5,611 nt of DNA from Ruminiclostridium sp. (lineage in GTDB: Bacteria; Bacillota; Clostridia; DSM-8532), in the NCBI GenBank assembly GCA_003535195.1, contig DOHN01000062.1:1-5611 (forward strand), in the 5' to 3' direction. Shown piece after piece: positions 1 through 5,611 of the stretch. Made by a program: the position numbers and the translations under genes. The stretch's first letter is position 1; each line of letters starts with the position of its first letter. The notes under the pieces were generated by a model. That model made no database searches and was not told the DNA's origin. It saw only the letters and a program-made list of their open reading frames with translations.

Positions 1-885
1 GGAGGCTCTGGGAAGAGTGGCGAACCCAAGGCTTTGGAGCTCGTGGAACATTAAGTCCCATAGAGGCTGGGTGGAAGTATCTTTGAAAAGCCGTAACAAG
101 TTCTCAATATTTAGGAGGTCTTCATTGAAAACCACCAGATATTTTTCAAGGCCCGCAGCCTTTTTCAGCATCTGAACCCCATGAGCCATCATTTCTTTTA
201 GGCCTTCCAGTTCAAGGATCACCGAGTCTGTCAGAACCTGCCCCCAAAGAGTCTGGCTAAAGTCGCTGCCGGAAGGGACATGGAGGCTTTCCGTCATTTC
301 ATCGAGCCAATGCCGGGGCCAGGGACTGCTCTGTATGAAATTGTACAGATTTAAAACCATATCCATCAGCATCTGGTCATCCCGGTTTCCGCCATAGCAC
401 TCCAAAAGCTCAAGGAATTCCTGGCTATCCTCTTTTTCATACTGTTCTTCAAAGAGCTCGTTTAAAGCCTCCATCTTCATGAGGGAGCTTTCGGTCTCGT
501 CGGCAATCCGGAAATCAGGATCGATATCCAAGTTCTGAAAATTTCCCCGGATCACTTCCAGGCAGAAAGAATGGATGGTCGTGATGCTGGCTTTTCCCAA
601 TAAGGCCAGCTGCCTTTGCATCTGTCCCGAACCGGTATCCCTCTCCAGCACTTTTGATATGGCCTGACCAACCCGCTCGCGCATCTCAGCCGCTGCGGCA
701 TTGGTAAATGTGACTACTAAGAGCTTGTCTATATCAACAGGTTCTTTTTCATCGGTTATTTTTCTGATGATGCGTTCCACCAGCACGGCGGTTTTGCCTG
801 CGCCTGCAGCCGCAGCCACGAGGAGATTGCAGTTTCTCTCGGTGATGGCGCACAATTGTTCTTCTGTCCATTGGGTATTACTCAT
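1..885 (-). CDS. addA: AddA, ATP-dependent helicase/nuclease subunit A (N-terminal 295 residues; runs off left edge)
   Basis: AddA is the active helicase-nuclease subunit of AddAB (RexAB), which unwinds and degrades double-strand break ends and, after Chi, yields 3' single strands for RecA. Seen here: a Q-motif-like QWTEEQ at residues 5-10; a UvrD/RecB-type Walker A, AAAGAGKT, at residues 25-32 (K31 and T32 bind ATP phosphates); motif Ia TFTNAAAAEMRERV at 59-72; the ASITTIHSFC motif at 99-108; and FRIADETE at 125-132. These match the start of Bacillus AddA in order and spacing. The ATG at 885 is chosen because AAGGTGG lies 8 bases upstream and the Q motif follows at once. The family is about 1200 residues, so roughly three quarters, including helicase motifs II-VI and the C-terminal nuclease, lies outside the window. 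It follows addB by 41 bases on the same strand, so the two are very probably co-transcribed. No frameshift or internal stop was found. Identification is very secure. Confidence 0.97.
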   Translation of the reverse strand, partial: MSNTQWTEEQLCAITERNCNLLVAAAAGAGKTAVLVERIIRKITDEKEPVDIDKLLVVTFTNAAAAEMRERVGQAISKVLERDTGSGQMQRQLALLGKASITTIHSFCLEVIRGNFQNLDIDPDFRIADETESSLMKMEALNELFEEQYEKEDSQEFLELLECYGGNRDDQMLMDMVLNLYNFIQSSPWPRHWLDEMTESLHVPSGSDFSQTLWGQVLTDSVILELEGLKEMMAHGVQMLKKAAGLEKYLVVFNEDLLNIENLLRLFKDTSTQPLWDLMFHELQSLGFATLPRAS

Positions 886-893
886 TTAAAAAT

Positions 894-900
894 CCACCTT
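894..900 (-). promoter_or_regulatory. addA ribosome binding site
   Basis: On the minus strand AAGGTGG lies 8 bases before the addA ATG, within the 41-base addB-addA gap. It supports the chosen start and independent translation of addA from a shared addBA transcript. No terminator-like hairpin or T-run is visible in this gap. Confidence 0.8.
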
Positions 901-926
901 ACCTTTGGTATTCCACCGGGGCCGTT

Positions 927-3900
927 TCATTCATTCATCAGATTCCAGATCTCATCGTTGTTCCGGTCATACAAAAGCCTGTAGGAATTCTCCGGCATGG
1001 AGGCATCAAACTGGCATATGGATGAAAAGCTGCAATATAGGCATGAGGTGATGTTCTTCTTTTTATAGGGCCTAATATCCACACTGCCTTTCATGATTTC
1101 GCCGCACAAATTTTTCAACAGGCGCTTTACATATCTTCTTAACAGTACAAACTGATCGATGGTAGCGCCCGAGGTATTTTTCCCCAGTACATCCCCCTTA
1201 TTGACCGAAGCCGGTATGATTTGGGAAGCGCCCGATATGGTATTGTCCATATGCTTGATCAGCTTTACATCTGCAAGCAGCAGCCCCTTCATTTTCAGCT
1301 GTTTCATAATAGCCGCTTCCACTTCCTGCTCCGAGAGCTTTGAGCTGCTGCTTACGATGGGATCGTCTATTTTAAAATAGAGCATGCCGGCAGGGTAAAC
1401 AGGGCTGTCGGACAGTTTGCCGCCGCCCTCCCAGACTGCGTCCATATAGGTCATCAGCTGGATCTGGAGGCCATAATATACATCGGATAATCTAAAATCC
1501 TTAGTTCCGGATTTATAGTCAATAATACACAGGTATGTTCCCTCTTCTGTCTTGAAGGCATCCACCCGGTCGATCCTTCCGGTTAAATGGACTTTTGCAC
1601 CGGAATCCAGCTCAACGGTAATGGGCGGATATTTTTCCCCTTCGCCAAAGCCCACTTCATAGGCAAGCGGGTCAAAGCTGCTCCTGCGCATTTGTTCCGC
1701 AATAAGCCAGACCGCTCTTGCCACCACTCGTTTCAGTCTTCTGGCCAGTACGGTATACCGCTTTGAAGCGGCAATGCCTGTGCCCTGCATTTTAGCCAAC
1801 ATTTCGTCAACGATTTCACAAACCTTTGCATCGCACCATTCCCGATCAAAATTCCTCCAGGTTTTGTCTCCCGTAGAAACGATTCTGGAAAATCTTTCTA
1901 TCATGGCATGCAAAAAGGTTCCGATATCGGGCGGGCTCAAACGGTATATTTTTCTTTCTCTGGCCCTAAGTCCATACTGTACATAAAAAGCAAAAGGACA
2001 GGCCGTGTATTTTTCCAGCCTTGAAACACTTGTTACGGCAGGATCGCCGTAAAGCTGCCGAATTTTTTCCGATTCAATGCTGCCGGCCAGGTTTTTATAC
2101 AAAAAAGCCTTTTTTGCGGCTTTGCACTGCTCCTTCCATTCCCCGTGAAGCAAAAACGAGCGGTAAACCTCCTGCCACACAGGATTGAAGGGTTTCCCGT
2201 CGGCCTTCTGCCGGAGCGCTGAAATCATCTGGTTGAAAGCAGGTTTTTTAGCGGCCAAAAGCTTCAGTTCCTGGGCGGCGGTTCTGGCAGGCAGAATATC
2301 GCTGGACACAGAAATAGCCGGGAACAGTTTGTATAGGCGGCTGATGACGGAAGAGGGGCGCAGGGTCTTTCCTTCATTGTCACCGATGGGCCAGCTGACC
2401 CGTAAAAACCGGCTGGCTGCGGTCAGGGTCCTATAAACCAGGTATTGCTCGTTAAAGGCCTGGGTTCTTGTGTCGCTGGCAAGCTCCAGGCCAAGATGAT
2501 TCAGGGCCGCACGGTCCTGATCGGTAAGAATTCCTTCCATTATAGCAGCGGAAGGAAATACTCCGTCATTTACGCCAAGTATGTACATGGCCTTGATATC
2601 GTGGCTTTTTGAACGCTCTGCGCTTCCTATCAGAACCTGATCCAAGCCTGCCGGAATAATGCCGATTTTATATTGACCAAGGCCAACCTCAATGATTTTA
2701 CTGAATCTTTCCAGGCTGAAGGTCTCTTCGCCCATTACTTCTACTGTCTGGTCAAAAACTTCCATCAAAATGTTCCAGACCTGGGAGTATTCATTGGCAA
2801 GGGCAAGTTGCCCCTCTGCCTTGAAACTTTCAATGTTTTTTTCTATGGTGTGGGGTACGTCCAGGGCGCAAAGAAAATCATAGAGCCCCGTACAAAAATC
2901 AGCAGCCGTTCTTTTTCCCTGGACCTTTTTTCGGAATGCCGCCAGAGGAGCCCAAACACGTGCCCTAATCTCATTGATATCTTCCAGCAGGTCTTTTTGC
3001 GATTCCAGCGTATTTTCATCGGGCATGAGCTCCGGCGTCATCCGCCAATCTTCATTTTTCGTCCATTGGTTTCCCCGGATTCCGCAGGCCAGCACATAGT
3101 TTTCAAGTCTGTCAATTGCATCCTGCCCCACACCGGTGAGACCGGTTTTCAAGTAGCGGAAAACCGATTCATAGGACCAGTTTTCATTAAAAATATCCAT
3201 CATGGATAAAGCCAGCCGGACAAGAGGATGATTTTTAATATCCGTTTTCCTGTCAATAAAGCAGGGAATGCCATACTCAGAAAAAACGGCTTCAATGATT
3301 TTTTCATAGGCCGGAAGATTCCTGCTGATAACGCCTATATCCCTGTAGCGAAGGTTTTTGTCCCGGCATAACCGGATGATATCAATTGCTGCCGATTCCA
3401 CTTCAGAAAATATGTTCGTTGCGGAAAAGAGAGATAGTTCCCGAGTCTCTTTTTGGAAGACAGAATAGGGGTAAGAATAGTAATTCTGTTCCAAGTGAGC
3501 CAGTTCCGGACTGTCTTTAAAGCGCGGTTCAGGACTATGGTGCAGAAAAACAGGATTTTCTTCGGTTACGCCAAGACCCCGGGCCATTCCCGCAAGCTTT
3601 CTATAAGCCTGTTTGACCGGTGAAAACACATCCGTCTCAAGCGTTAAACGGCTGTCTTCTAGAGAATCGGTACACAGGCTGATATTTACTCTTTCAGTTT
3701 TTTTCAAAAGCTGCCCGATCATTTTATATTCCTGGGGAGTAAAGTTCATAAACCCGTCGATCCAAATCTCCGCCCCATCATAAATAGTGGAAGCCTCCAG
3801 TTTTTGGGCGGCCAGCGTCAAATCATCGTCGGAATCTCTGTAAGCCTGGGCCAGGGCTTTCTCAAATTCGCCATAGATCATATTGAGCTCAGAAAGCTTT

Positions 3901-4361
3901 TCTTTTAGGGGATCATCCCCGGAAAGCTCCAGGACGGCCTTATCCAAATGCCCTGTGGTAACCCCGTACCTCTTGAACTCGGTAATCAAAGTGGATATGG
4001 TATCAACAAAACCCTTTCGGTCAGCCGATCTTGAGAATATTTTAAAATGGCCGTGCAATTGATCCAGTATCCGATAAAGAATCATGCATTTGCCGGCAGC
4101 ATGAATATGGGGATAGGTGATCCCTCCCGTTTCGCTAAAAATCCGAAAGGCCATGCGCTGAAAGCTCAAAACCTCTGTTTTCAGAATGCCTCCGGTTTTC
4201 AGCACCGACACCAAATCCCGTTCCGCCTGAAAAGAGAATTGTTCAGGGACCAACAGCACAAGAGGCTTTTTTGCTCCCAATTCTATCGCGGCTTTGATCT
4301 CATTCAGACAGCAGTATGTTTTACCGCTTCCCGAGCGGCCATAGATAATTCGTAAACTCAT
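927..4361 (-). CDS. addB: AddB, ATP-dependent helicase/nuclease (deoxyribonuclease) subunit B, complete
   Basis: AddB is the second subunit of the AddAB break-processing enzyme. In the studied family its helicase-like part is degenerate and recognises Chi, while a C-terminal RecB-type nuclease cuts the other strand. The 1144 residues are close to the 1166 of Bacillus subtilis AddB. Visible parts: Walker A GRSGSGKT at residues 8-15; a UvrD-like core; and, from about 775, an iron-sulphur-staple nuclease domain. The cluster cysteines are C788 (in YTACPF) and C1107, C1110 and C1116 (C-x2-C-x5-C), the usual AddB pattern. Nuclease residues are H818 (GTFLHAMIERF), D931/D934 (GRIDRVD), D948 and K950 (IIDYKSG) and QLMTY at 968-972, so nuclease activity should be intact. 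The ATG at 4361 has GGAG 5 bases upstream and puts Walker A at the normal N-terminal position. It is the first gene of a leftward operon with addA. Two minus-strand -10 elements lie upstream. No truncation or missing key residue is seen. Confidence 0.98.
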   Translation of the reverse strand: MSLRIIYGRSGSGKTYCCLNEIKAAIELGAKKPLVLLVPEQFSFQAERDLVSVLKTGGILKTEVLSFQRMAFRIFSETGGITYPHIHAAGKCMILYRILDQLHGHFKIFSRSADRKGFVDTISTLITEFKRYGVTTGHLDKAVLELSGDDPLKEKLSELNMIYGEFEKALAQAYRDSDDDLTLAAQKLEASTIYDGAEIWIDGFMNFTPQEYKMIGQLLKKTERVNISLCTDSLEDSRLTLETDVFSPVKQAYRKLAGMARGLGVTEENPVFLHHSPEPRFKDSPELAHLEQNYYSYPYSVFQKETRELSLFSATNIFSEVESAAIDIIRLCRDKNLRYRDIGVISRNLPAYEKIIEAVFSEYGIPCFIDRKTDIKNHPLVRLALSMMDIFNENWSYESVFRYLKTGLTGVGQDAIDRLENYVLACGIRGNQWTKNEDWRMTPELMPDENTLESQKDLLEDINEIRARVWAPLAAFRKKVQGKRTAADFCTGLYDFLCALDVPHTIEKNIESFKAEGQLALANEYSQVWNILMEVFDQTVEVMGEETFSLERFSKIIEVGLGQYKIGIIPAGLDQVLIGSAERSKSHDIKAMYILGVNDGVFPSAAIMEGILTDQDRAALNHLGLELASDTRTQAFNEQYLVYRTLTAASRFLRVSWPIGDNEGKTLRPSSVISRLYKLFPAISVSSDILPARTAAQELKLLAAKKPAFNQMISALRQKADGKPFNPVWQEVYRSFLLHGEWKEQCKAAKKAFLYKNLAGSIESEKIRQLYGDPAVTSVSRLEKYTACPFAFYVQYGLRARERKIYRLSPPDIGTFLHAMIERFSRIVSTGDKTWRNFDREWCDAKVCEIVDEMLAKMQGTGIAASKRYTVLARRLKRVVARAVWLIAEQMRRSSFDPLAYEVGFGEGEKYPPITVELDSGAKVHLTGRIDRVDAFKTEEGTYLCIIDYKSGTKDFRLSDVYYGLQIQLMTYMDAVWEGGGKLSDSPVYPAGMLYFKIDDPIVSSSSKLSEQEVEAAIMKQLKMKGLLLADVKLIKHMDNTISGASQIIPASVNKGDVLGKNTSGATIDQFVLLRRYVKRLLKNLCGEIMKGSVDIRPYKKKNITSCLYCSFSSICQFDASMPENSYRLLYDRNNDEIWNLMNE

Positions 4362-4364
4362 AAT

Positions 4365-4370
4365 TTCTCC
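4365..4370 (-). promoter_or_regulatory. addB ribosome binding site
   Basis: GGAGAA on the minus strand places GGAG 5 bases before the addB ATG. The match to the anti-Shine-Dalgarno is moderate, weaker than that of the small ORF at 4701. Confidence 0.7.
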
Positions 4371-4393
4371 AGAAAAACAATGATCATCAATTT

Positions 4394-4402
4394 ATTATAA
4401 CA
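4394..4402 (-). promoter_or_regulatory. Proximal addB promoter candidate (extended -10)
   Basis: The minus strand reads TGTTATAAT, a perfect TGn-TATAAT extended -10. With a start about 7 bases downstream the addB leader would be roughly 25 bases. At a 17-base spacing the -35 position reads GAGAGC, a poor match, so the extended -10 would have to carry the promoter. The same 11 bases recur at 4464-4474. Assignment is by motif only. Confidence 0.5.
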
Positions 4403-4432
4403 CGAAGTATTTCAATGCTCTCTGGTACTCAT

Positions 4433-4451
4433 TCGAAATCTCTGATTTCGA
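4433..4451. repeat. Perfect inverted repeat, 8-base arms, 3-base loop
   Basis: The arms TCGAAATC (4433-4440) and GATTTCGA (4444-4451) are exact reverse complements around TCT. It lies between the two leftward -10 elements and would fold in the leader of a transcript from the distal one. No T-run follows on either strand, so a terminator is unlikely. Its role is unknown. Confidence 0.75.
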
Positions 4452-4463
4452 TTATGGGTGAGG

Positions 4464-4496
4464 TTATTATAACATGTCCGCATGGACATGTTTCAA
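4464..4496 (-). promoter_or_regulatory. Distal addB promoter candidate with dyad in a 19-base spacer
   Basis: On the minus strand TTGAAA (4496-4491) is followed after exactly 19 bases by TATAAT (4471-4466), with TG one base before it, giving an extended -10. The spacer is almost wholly occupied by the inverted repeat at 4471-4492. A long 19-base spacer filled by a dyad is the layout of promoters controlled by MerR-family activators, so regulation by such a factor is possible. No regulator gene is in the window. A transcript from here would have a leader of about 95-100 bases containing the hairpin at 4433-4451. Confidence 0.45.
4471..4492. repeat. Perfect inverted repeat, 9-base arms, 4-base centre
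   Basis: The arms AACATGTCC (4471-4479) and GGACATGTT (4484-4492) are exact reverse complements around GCAT. No T-run follows on either strand, so it does not look like an intrinsic terminator. Its position between -35 and -10 of the distal leftward promoter suggests a protein-binding operator. A hairpin belonging to a dispersed intergenic repeat is the other possibility. Confidence 0.8.
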
Positions 4497-4555
4497 GGTT
4501 TCCGAGTCCCATCAGCAATCCTGCTTCGCTTACGCACTAAAATATCACTCTACAG

Positions 4556-4603
4556 GCACCACGATTGACGTTTCGGTGCATTAGCGGAGCGGCGCGAACC
4601 GAA
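4556..4603 (+). other. Two mutually exclusive stem candidates
   Basis: GCACC (4556-4560) can pair with GGTGC (4575-4579), and TTCGGT (4572-4577) can pair with ACCGAA (4598-4603). The pairings share 4575-4577, so only one can form at a time. Either strand could show this. The stems are short (5 and 6 pairs) and could be chance. No poly-T follows the second stem. Confidence 0.3.
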
Positions 4604-4620
4604 GTTAAACCACCTTTTAG

Positions 4621-4649
4621 TTGTGTTATCTTTTAAAAAATAGTAAAAT
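4621..4649 (+). promoter_or_regulatory. Rightward promoter candidate for the small ORF and ATPase gene
   Basis: TTGTGT (4621-4626) and TAAAAT (4644-4649) are separated by 17 bases in an AT-rich stretch. The -35 matches the consensus mainly in TTG, so strength is uncertain. A start near 4656 would give a leader of about 45 bases before the small ORF at 4701. Confidence 0.35.
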
Positions 4650-4669
4650 AATTACAGATCTATGAAAGC

Positions 4670-4675
4670 TATAAT
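4670..4675 (+). promoter_or_regulatory. Alternative rightward -10 element TATAAT
   Basis: A perfect TATAAT lies just upstream of the small ORF, but no good -35 is found 16-18 bases before it (17-base position AATAAT) and there is no TG extension. A start near 4682 would leave a very short leader before AGGAGG at 4690-4695. Confidence 0.3.
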
Positions 4676-4700
4676 ATTCCATCCCAATTAGGAGGTTCAA

Positions 4701-4772
4701 ATGTCTCATCAACTTTTGATTATTGAGGCACGGAAGAATCTTCAGGCCAGACCATTAAAACAGCTTTCCTAA
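4701..4772 (+). CDS. Unrecognised 23-residue small ORF upstream of the ATPase gene
   Basis: ATG at 4701 to TAA at 4770-4772 encodes 23 residues beginning MSHQLLIIEARKN and ending KQLS. The product is basic and lacks a signal peptide or membrane segment. Its support is a textbook AGGAGG at 4690-4695 spaced 5 bases from the ATG, the best ribosome binding site in the window. It ends 48 bases before the ATPase ATG on the same strand. It may be a leader peptide, a genuine small protein, or the surviving start of a decayed gene. The sequence after its stop opens no longer frame, which gives no support to a simple frameshift. No family is recognised. Confidence 0.4.
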   Translation: MSHQLLIIEARKNLQARPLKQLS

Positions 4773-4775
4773 GGC

Positions 4776-4787
4776 CAGTTTAAACTG
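4776..4787. repeat. 12-base perfect palindrome CAGTTTAAACTG
   Basis: This self-complementary sequence lies between the small ORF stop (4772) and the ATPase ribosome binding site (4807). It has no loop and no following T-run, so it is not a terminator. It could be a dimeric regulator site, though a 12-base palindrome may also occur by chance. Confidence 0.4.
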
Positions 4788-4806
4788 TCAGAAATACGAT
4801 AAGGAT

Positions 4807-4813
4807 AAAGGAG
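4807..4813 (+). promoter_or_regulatory. Ribosome binding site of the HerA-like ATPase gene
   Basis: AAAGGAG lies 7 bases before the ATG at 4821, a normal spacing. It fixes the start of the ATPase gene. Confidence 0.8.
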
Positions 4814-4820
4814 TGGCGAC

Positions 4821-5611
4821 ATGTATTCAGATAATAAAGCATGGATCGGCAAGAGTGAAATACCCGTTTACCTTTTACCCCGGATGGCAAATCGGCACGG
4901 ACTGATTGCGGGCGCTACCGGAACAGGCAAAACCGTGACCCTGAAAGTAATGGCGGAAGCCTTCAGCGATATGGGGGTTCCGGTTTTCCTCTCGGATATC
5001 AAGGGAGATTTATCCGGGCTCGCCGCGGCGGGGGTTGAAAATGCTGCACTGGAGGAAAGAATACCCCGCCTGGGTTTGAACGAATTTACTTACAAAGCAT
5101 ATCCTGTAAGATTCTGGGATCTGTTTGGGGAAAACGGGCATCCGGTGCGCACCACTGTCTCGGATATGGGGCCCCTGCTATTTTCAAGGCTTTTAGGCCT
5201 CAATGAAACCCAGGAGGGAATACTAAACATCGTCTTTCGTGTGGCAGACGAACGAGGCATGCTGCTCCTGGATTTAAAGGATCTGCGCGCCATGATACAA
5301 TACGTGGGCGATCATGCCAAAGAATTTACTTTCAAGTACGGAAACATTCCTGTGCAGAGTGTCGGCGCCATACTGAGAGGTCTGATCCGGCTCGAAGACC
5401 AGGGCGGCGAGAAATTCTTCGGTCAGCCTGAACTGGATATTTCCGATTGGATTAAAAAGGCGATCGATGGACGAGGCTATATCAACATTCTGCATAGTGT
5501 GAAGCTGTTTACTTCACCTATTCTTTATTCCACCTTCCTGTTATGGATGCTGTCCGAGCTGTTTGAGAATCTTCCTGAAGAGGGGGATCTGGAGAAGCCG
5601 AAGCTGGTATT
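4821..5611 (+). CDS. HerA-like ATPase, YjgR/DUF853 family (N-terminal 263 residues; runs off right edge)
   Basis: This is a predicted cytoplasmic RecA-fold ATPase of the HerA/FtsK superfamily, very like E. coli YjgR (about 500 residues). Seen here: the family opening [21 protein letters not shown], with Walker A GATGTGKT at residues 31-38 (K37, T38); [10 protein letters not shown] at 58-67; then, in family order, a [15 protein letters not shown] block, VGAILRGL and GDLEKPKLV near the end. The window stops just where the family's Walker B (FFDEAH) should follow, so catalytic completeness cannot be judged. The ATG at 4821 is set by AAAGGAG 7 bases upstream and matches the short pre-Walker N-terminus of the family. 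It is divergent from addBA and lies 48 bases after a small ORF. Archaeal HerA pumps DNA with the nuclease NurA during end resection. The function of the bacterial YjgR branch is not established, so a repair role is inference. Family membership is very secure. Confidence 0.95.
   Translation, partial: MYSDNKAWIGKSEIPVYLLPRMANRHGLIAGATGTGKTVTLKVMAEAFSDMGVPVFLSDIKGDLSGLAAAGVENAALEERIPRLGLNEFTYKAYPVRFWDLFGENGHPVRTTVSDMGPLLFSRLLGLNETQEGILNIVFRVADERGMLLLDLKDLRAMIQYVGDHAKEFTFKYGNIPVQSVGAILRGLIRLEDQGGEKFFGQPELDISDWIKKAIDGRGYINILHSVKLFTSPILYSTFLLWMLSELFENLPEEGDLEKPKLV

Larger units (their letters stand above)
4392..4474. repeat. Direct repeat pair of 11 bases, TTATTATAACA
   Basis: Identical 11-base copies lie at 4392-4402 and 4464-4474, starting 72 bases apart. 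Read on the minus strand each contains TGTTATAAT, so the repeat duplicates a complete extended -10. It could be a duplicated promoter or the trace of a small insertion. The sequence does not decide between these. Confidence 0.7.
4362..4820. other. Divergent intergenic region between addB and the HerA-like ATPase gene
   Basis: These 459 bases hold no large gene. From left to right they contain the addB ribosome binding site, two leftward extended -10 elements, two hairpins, a more GC-rich segment with alternative stems (about 4500-4610), an AT-rich stretch with rightward promoter candidates (about 4610-4680), a 23-codon small ORF and a 12-base palindrome. The region is long for divergent bacterial promoters. 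The structured part, about 4411-4610, resembles a non-coding repeat element or structured RNA more than plain spacer. It could not be matched to a known riboswitch, tRNA or CRISPR pattern by eye. Confidence 0.6.

Noticed and set aside
2673..3209. A 178-codon rightward open frame opposite addB
   Set aside because: It lies wholly inside a well-supported addB reading frame, has no recognisable domain, and reads as an antisense shadow.
4047..4355. A 102-codon rightward open frame opposite the addB start
   Set aside because: It is antisense to the conserved AddB N-terminus including Walker A and has no recognisable product.
4471..4492. Hairpin considered as an intrinsic terminator
   Set aside because: No run of T follows on either strand, and no gene ends near it: both flanking genes start on either side of this region.
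4429..4512. A 27-codon leftward ORF containing C-P-C-G-H in the same region
   Set aside because: It has only a weak AGGA upstream, spans the hairpin and distal promoter elements, and is best explained as translated palindrome.
4454..4540. A 28-codon rightward ORF containing C-P-H-G-H across the hairpin
   Set aside because: It has no ribosome binding site. The Cys/His pattern comes from the palindrome ACATGTCC...GGACATGT, which yields similar residues on both strands.
4565..4570. TTGACG as a rightward -35 box
   Set aside because: At 17 bases downstream the sequence is GC-rich (AGCGGC), with no -10 element.
5090..5495. Two overlapping leftward open frames opposite the HerA-like gene
   Set aside because: They are antisense to a strongly conserved YjgR-family frame and show no family resemblance.

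Overview
The window looks like part of the chromosome of a Gram-positive Clostridia-type bacterium, perhaps Lachnospiraceae-like. It carries the Firmicutes-type AddA/AddB recombination nuclease rather than RecBCD, strong AAGGTGG/AGGAGG-type ribosome binding sites, TATAAT-type -10 elements and moderate GC content. The genus cannot be fixed from the sequence alone.

Layout: the left three quarters (1-4361) is read leftward and holds the addB-addA operon. addB (4361 to 927) is complete at 1144 codons. addA begins 41 bases after the addB stop, at 885, and runs off the left edge after 295 codons. The right end (4821-5611) is read rightward and encodes the first 263 codons of a HerA-like ATPase of the YjgR/DUF853 family. 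It is cut off just before the expected Walker B motif.

The two divergent units are separated by 459 bases without a large gene (4362-4820). This stretch holds two leftward extended -10 elements, each within the same 11-base repeat, and two near-perfect hairpins. One hairpin fills the 19-base spacer of the upstream leftward promoter. A more GC-rich segment follows with two mutually exclusive stems and an imperfect LexA-like half-matched dyad. Beyond it lie rightward promoter candidates, a 23-codon small ORF with the best Shine-Dalgarno in the window, and a 12-base palindrome just before the ATPase gene.

Function: AddA and AddB form a helicase-nuclease that resects double-strand breaks up to Chi and prepares ends for RecA. 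HerA-type ATPases in archaea also drive end resection, with the nuclease NurA, but the bacterial YjgR branch has no settled role. The adjacency is suggestive of a DNA-repair theme, not proof of it. The coding genes are ordinary family members. The unusual material is in the divergent intergenic region.
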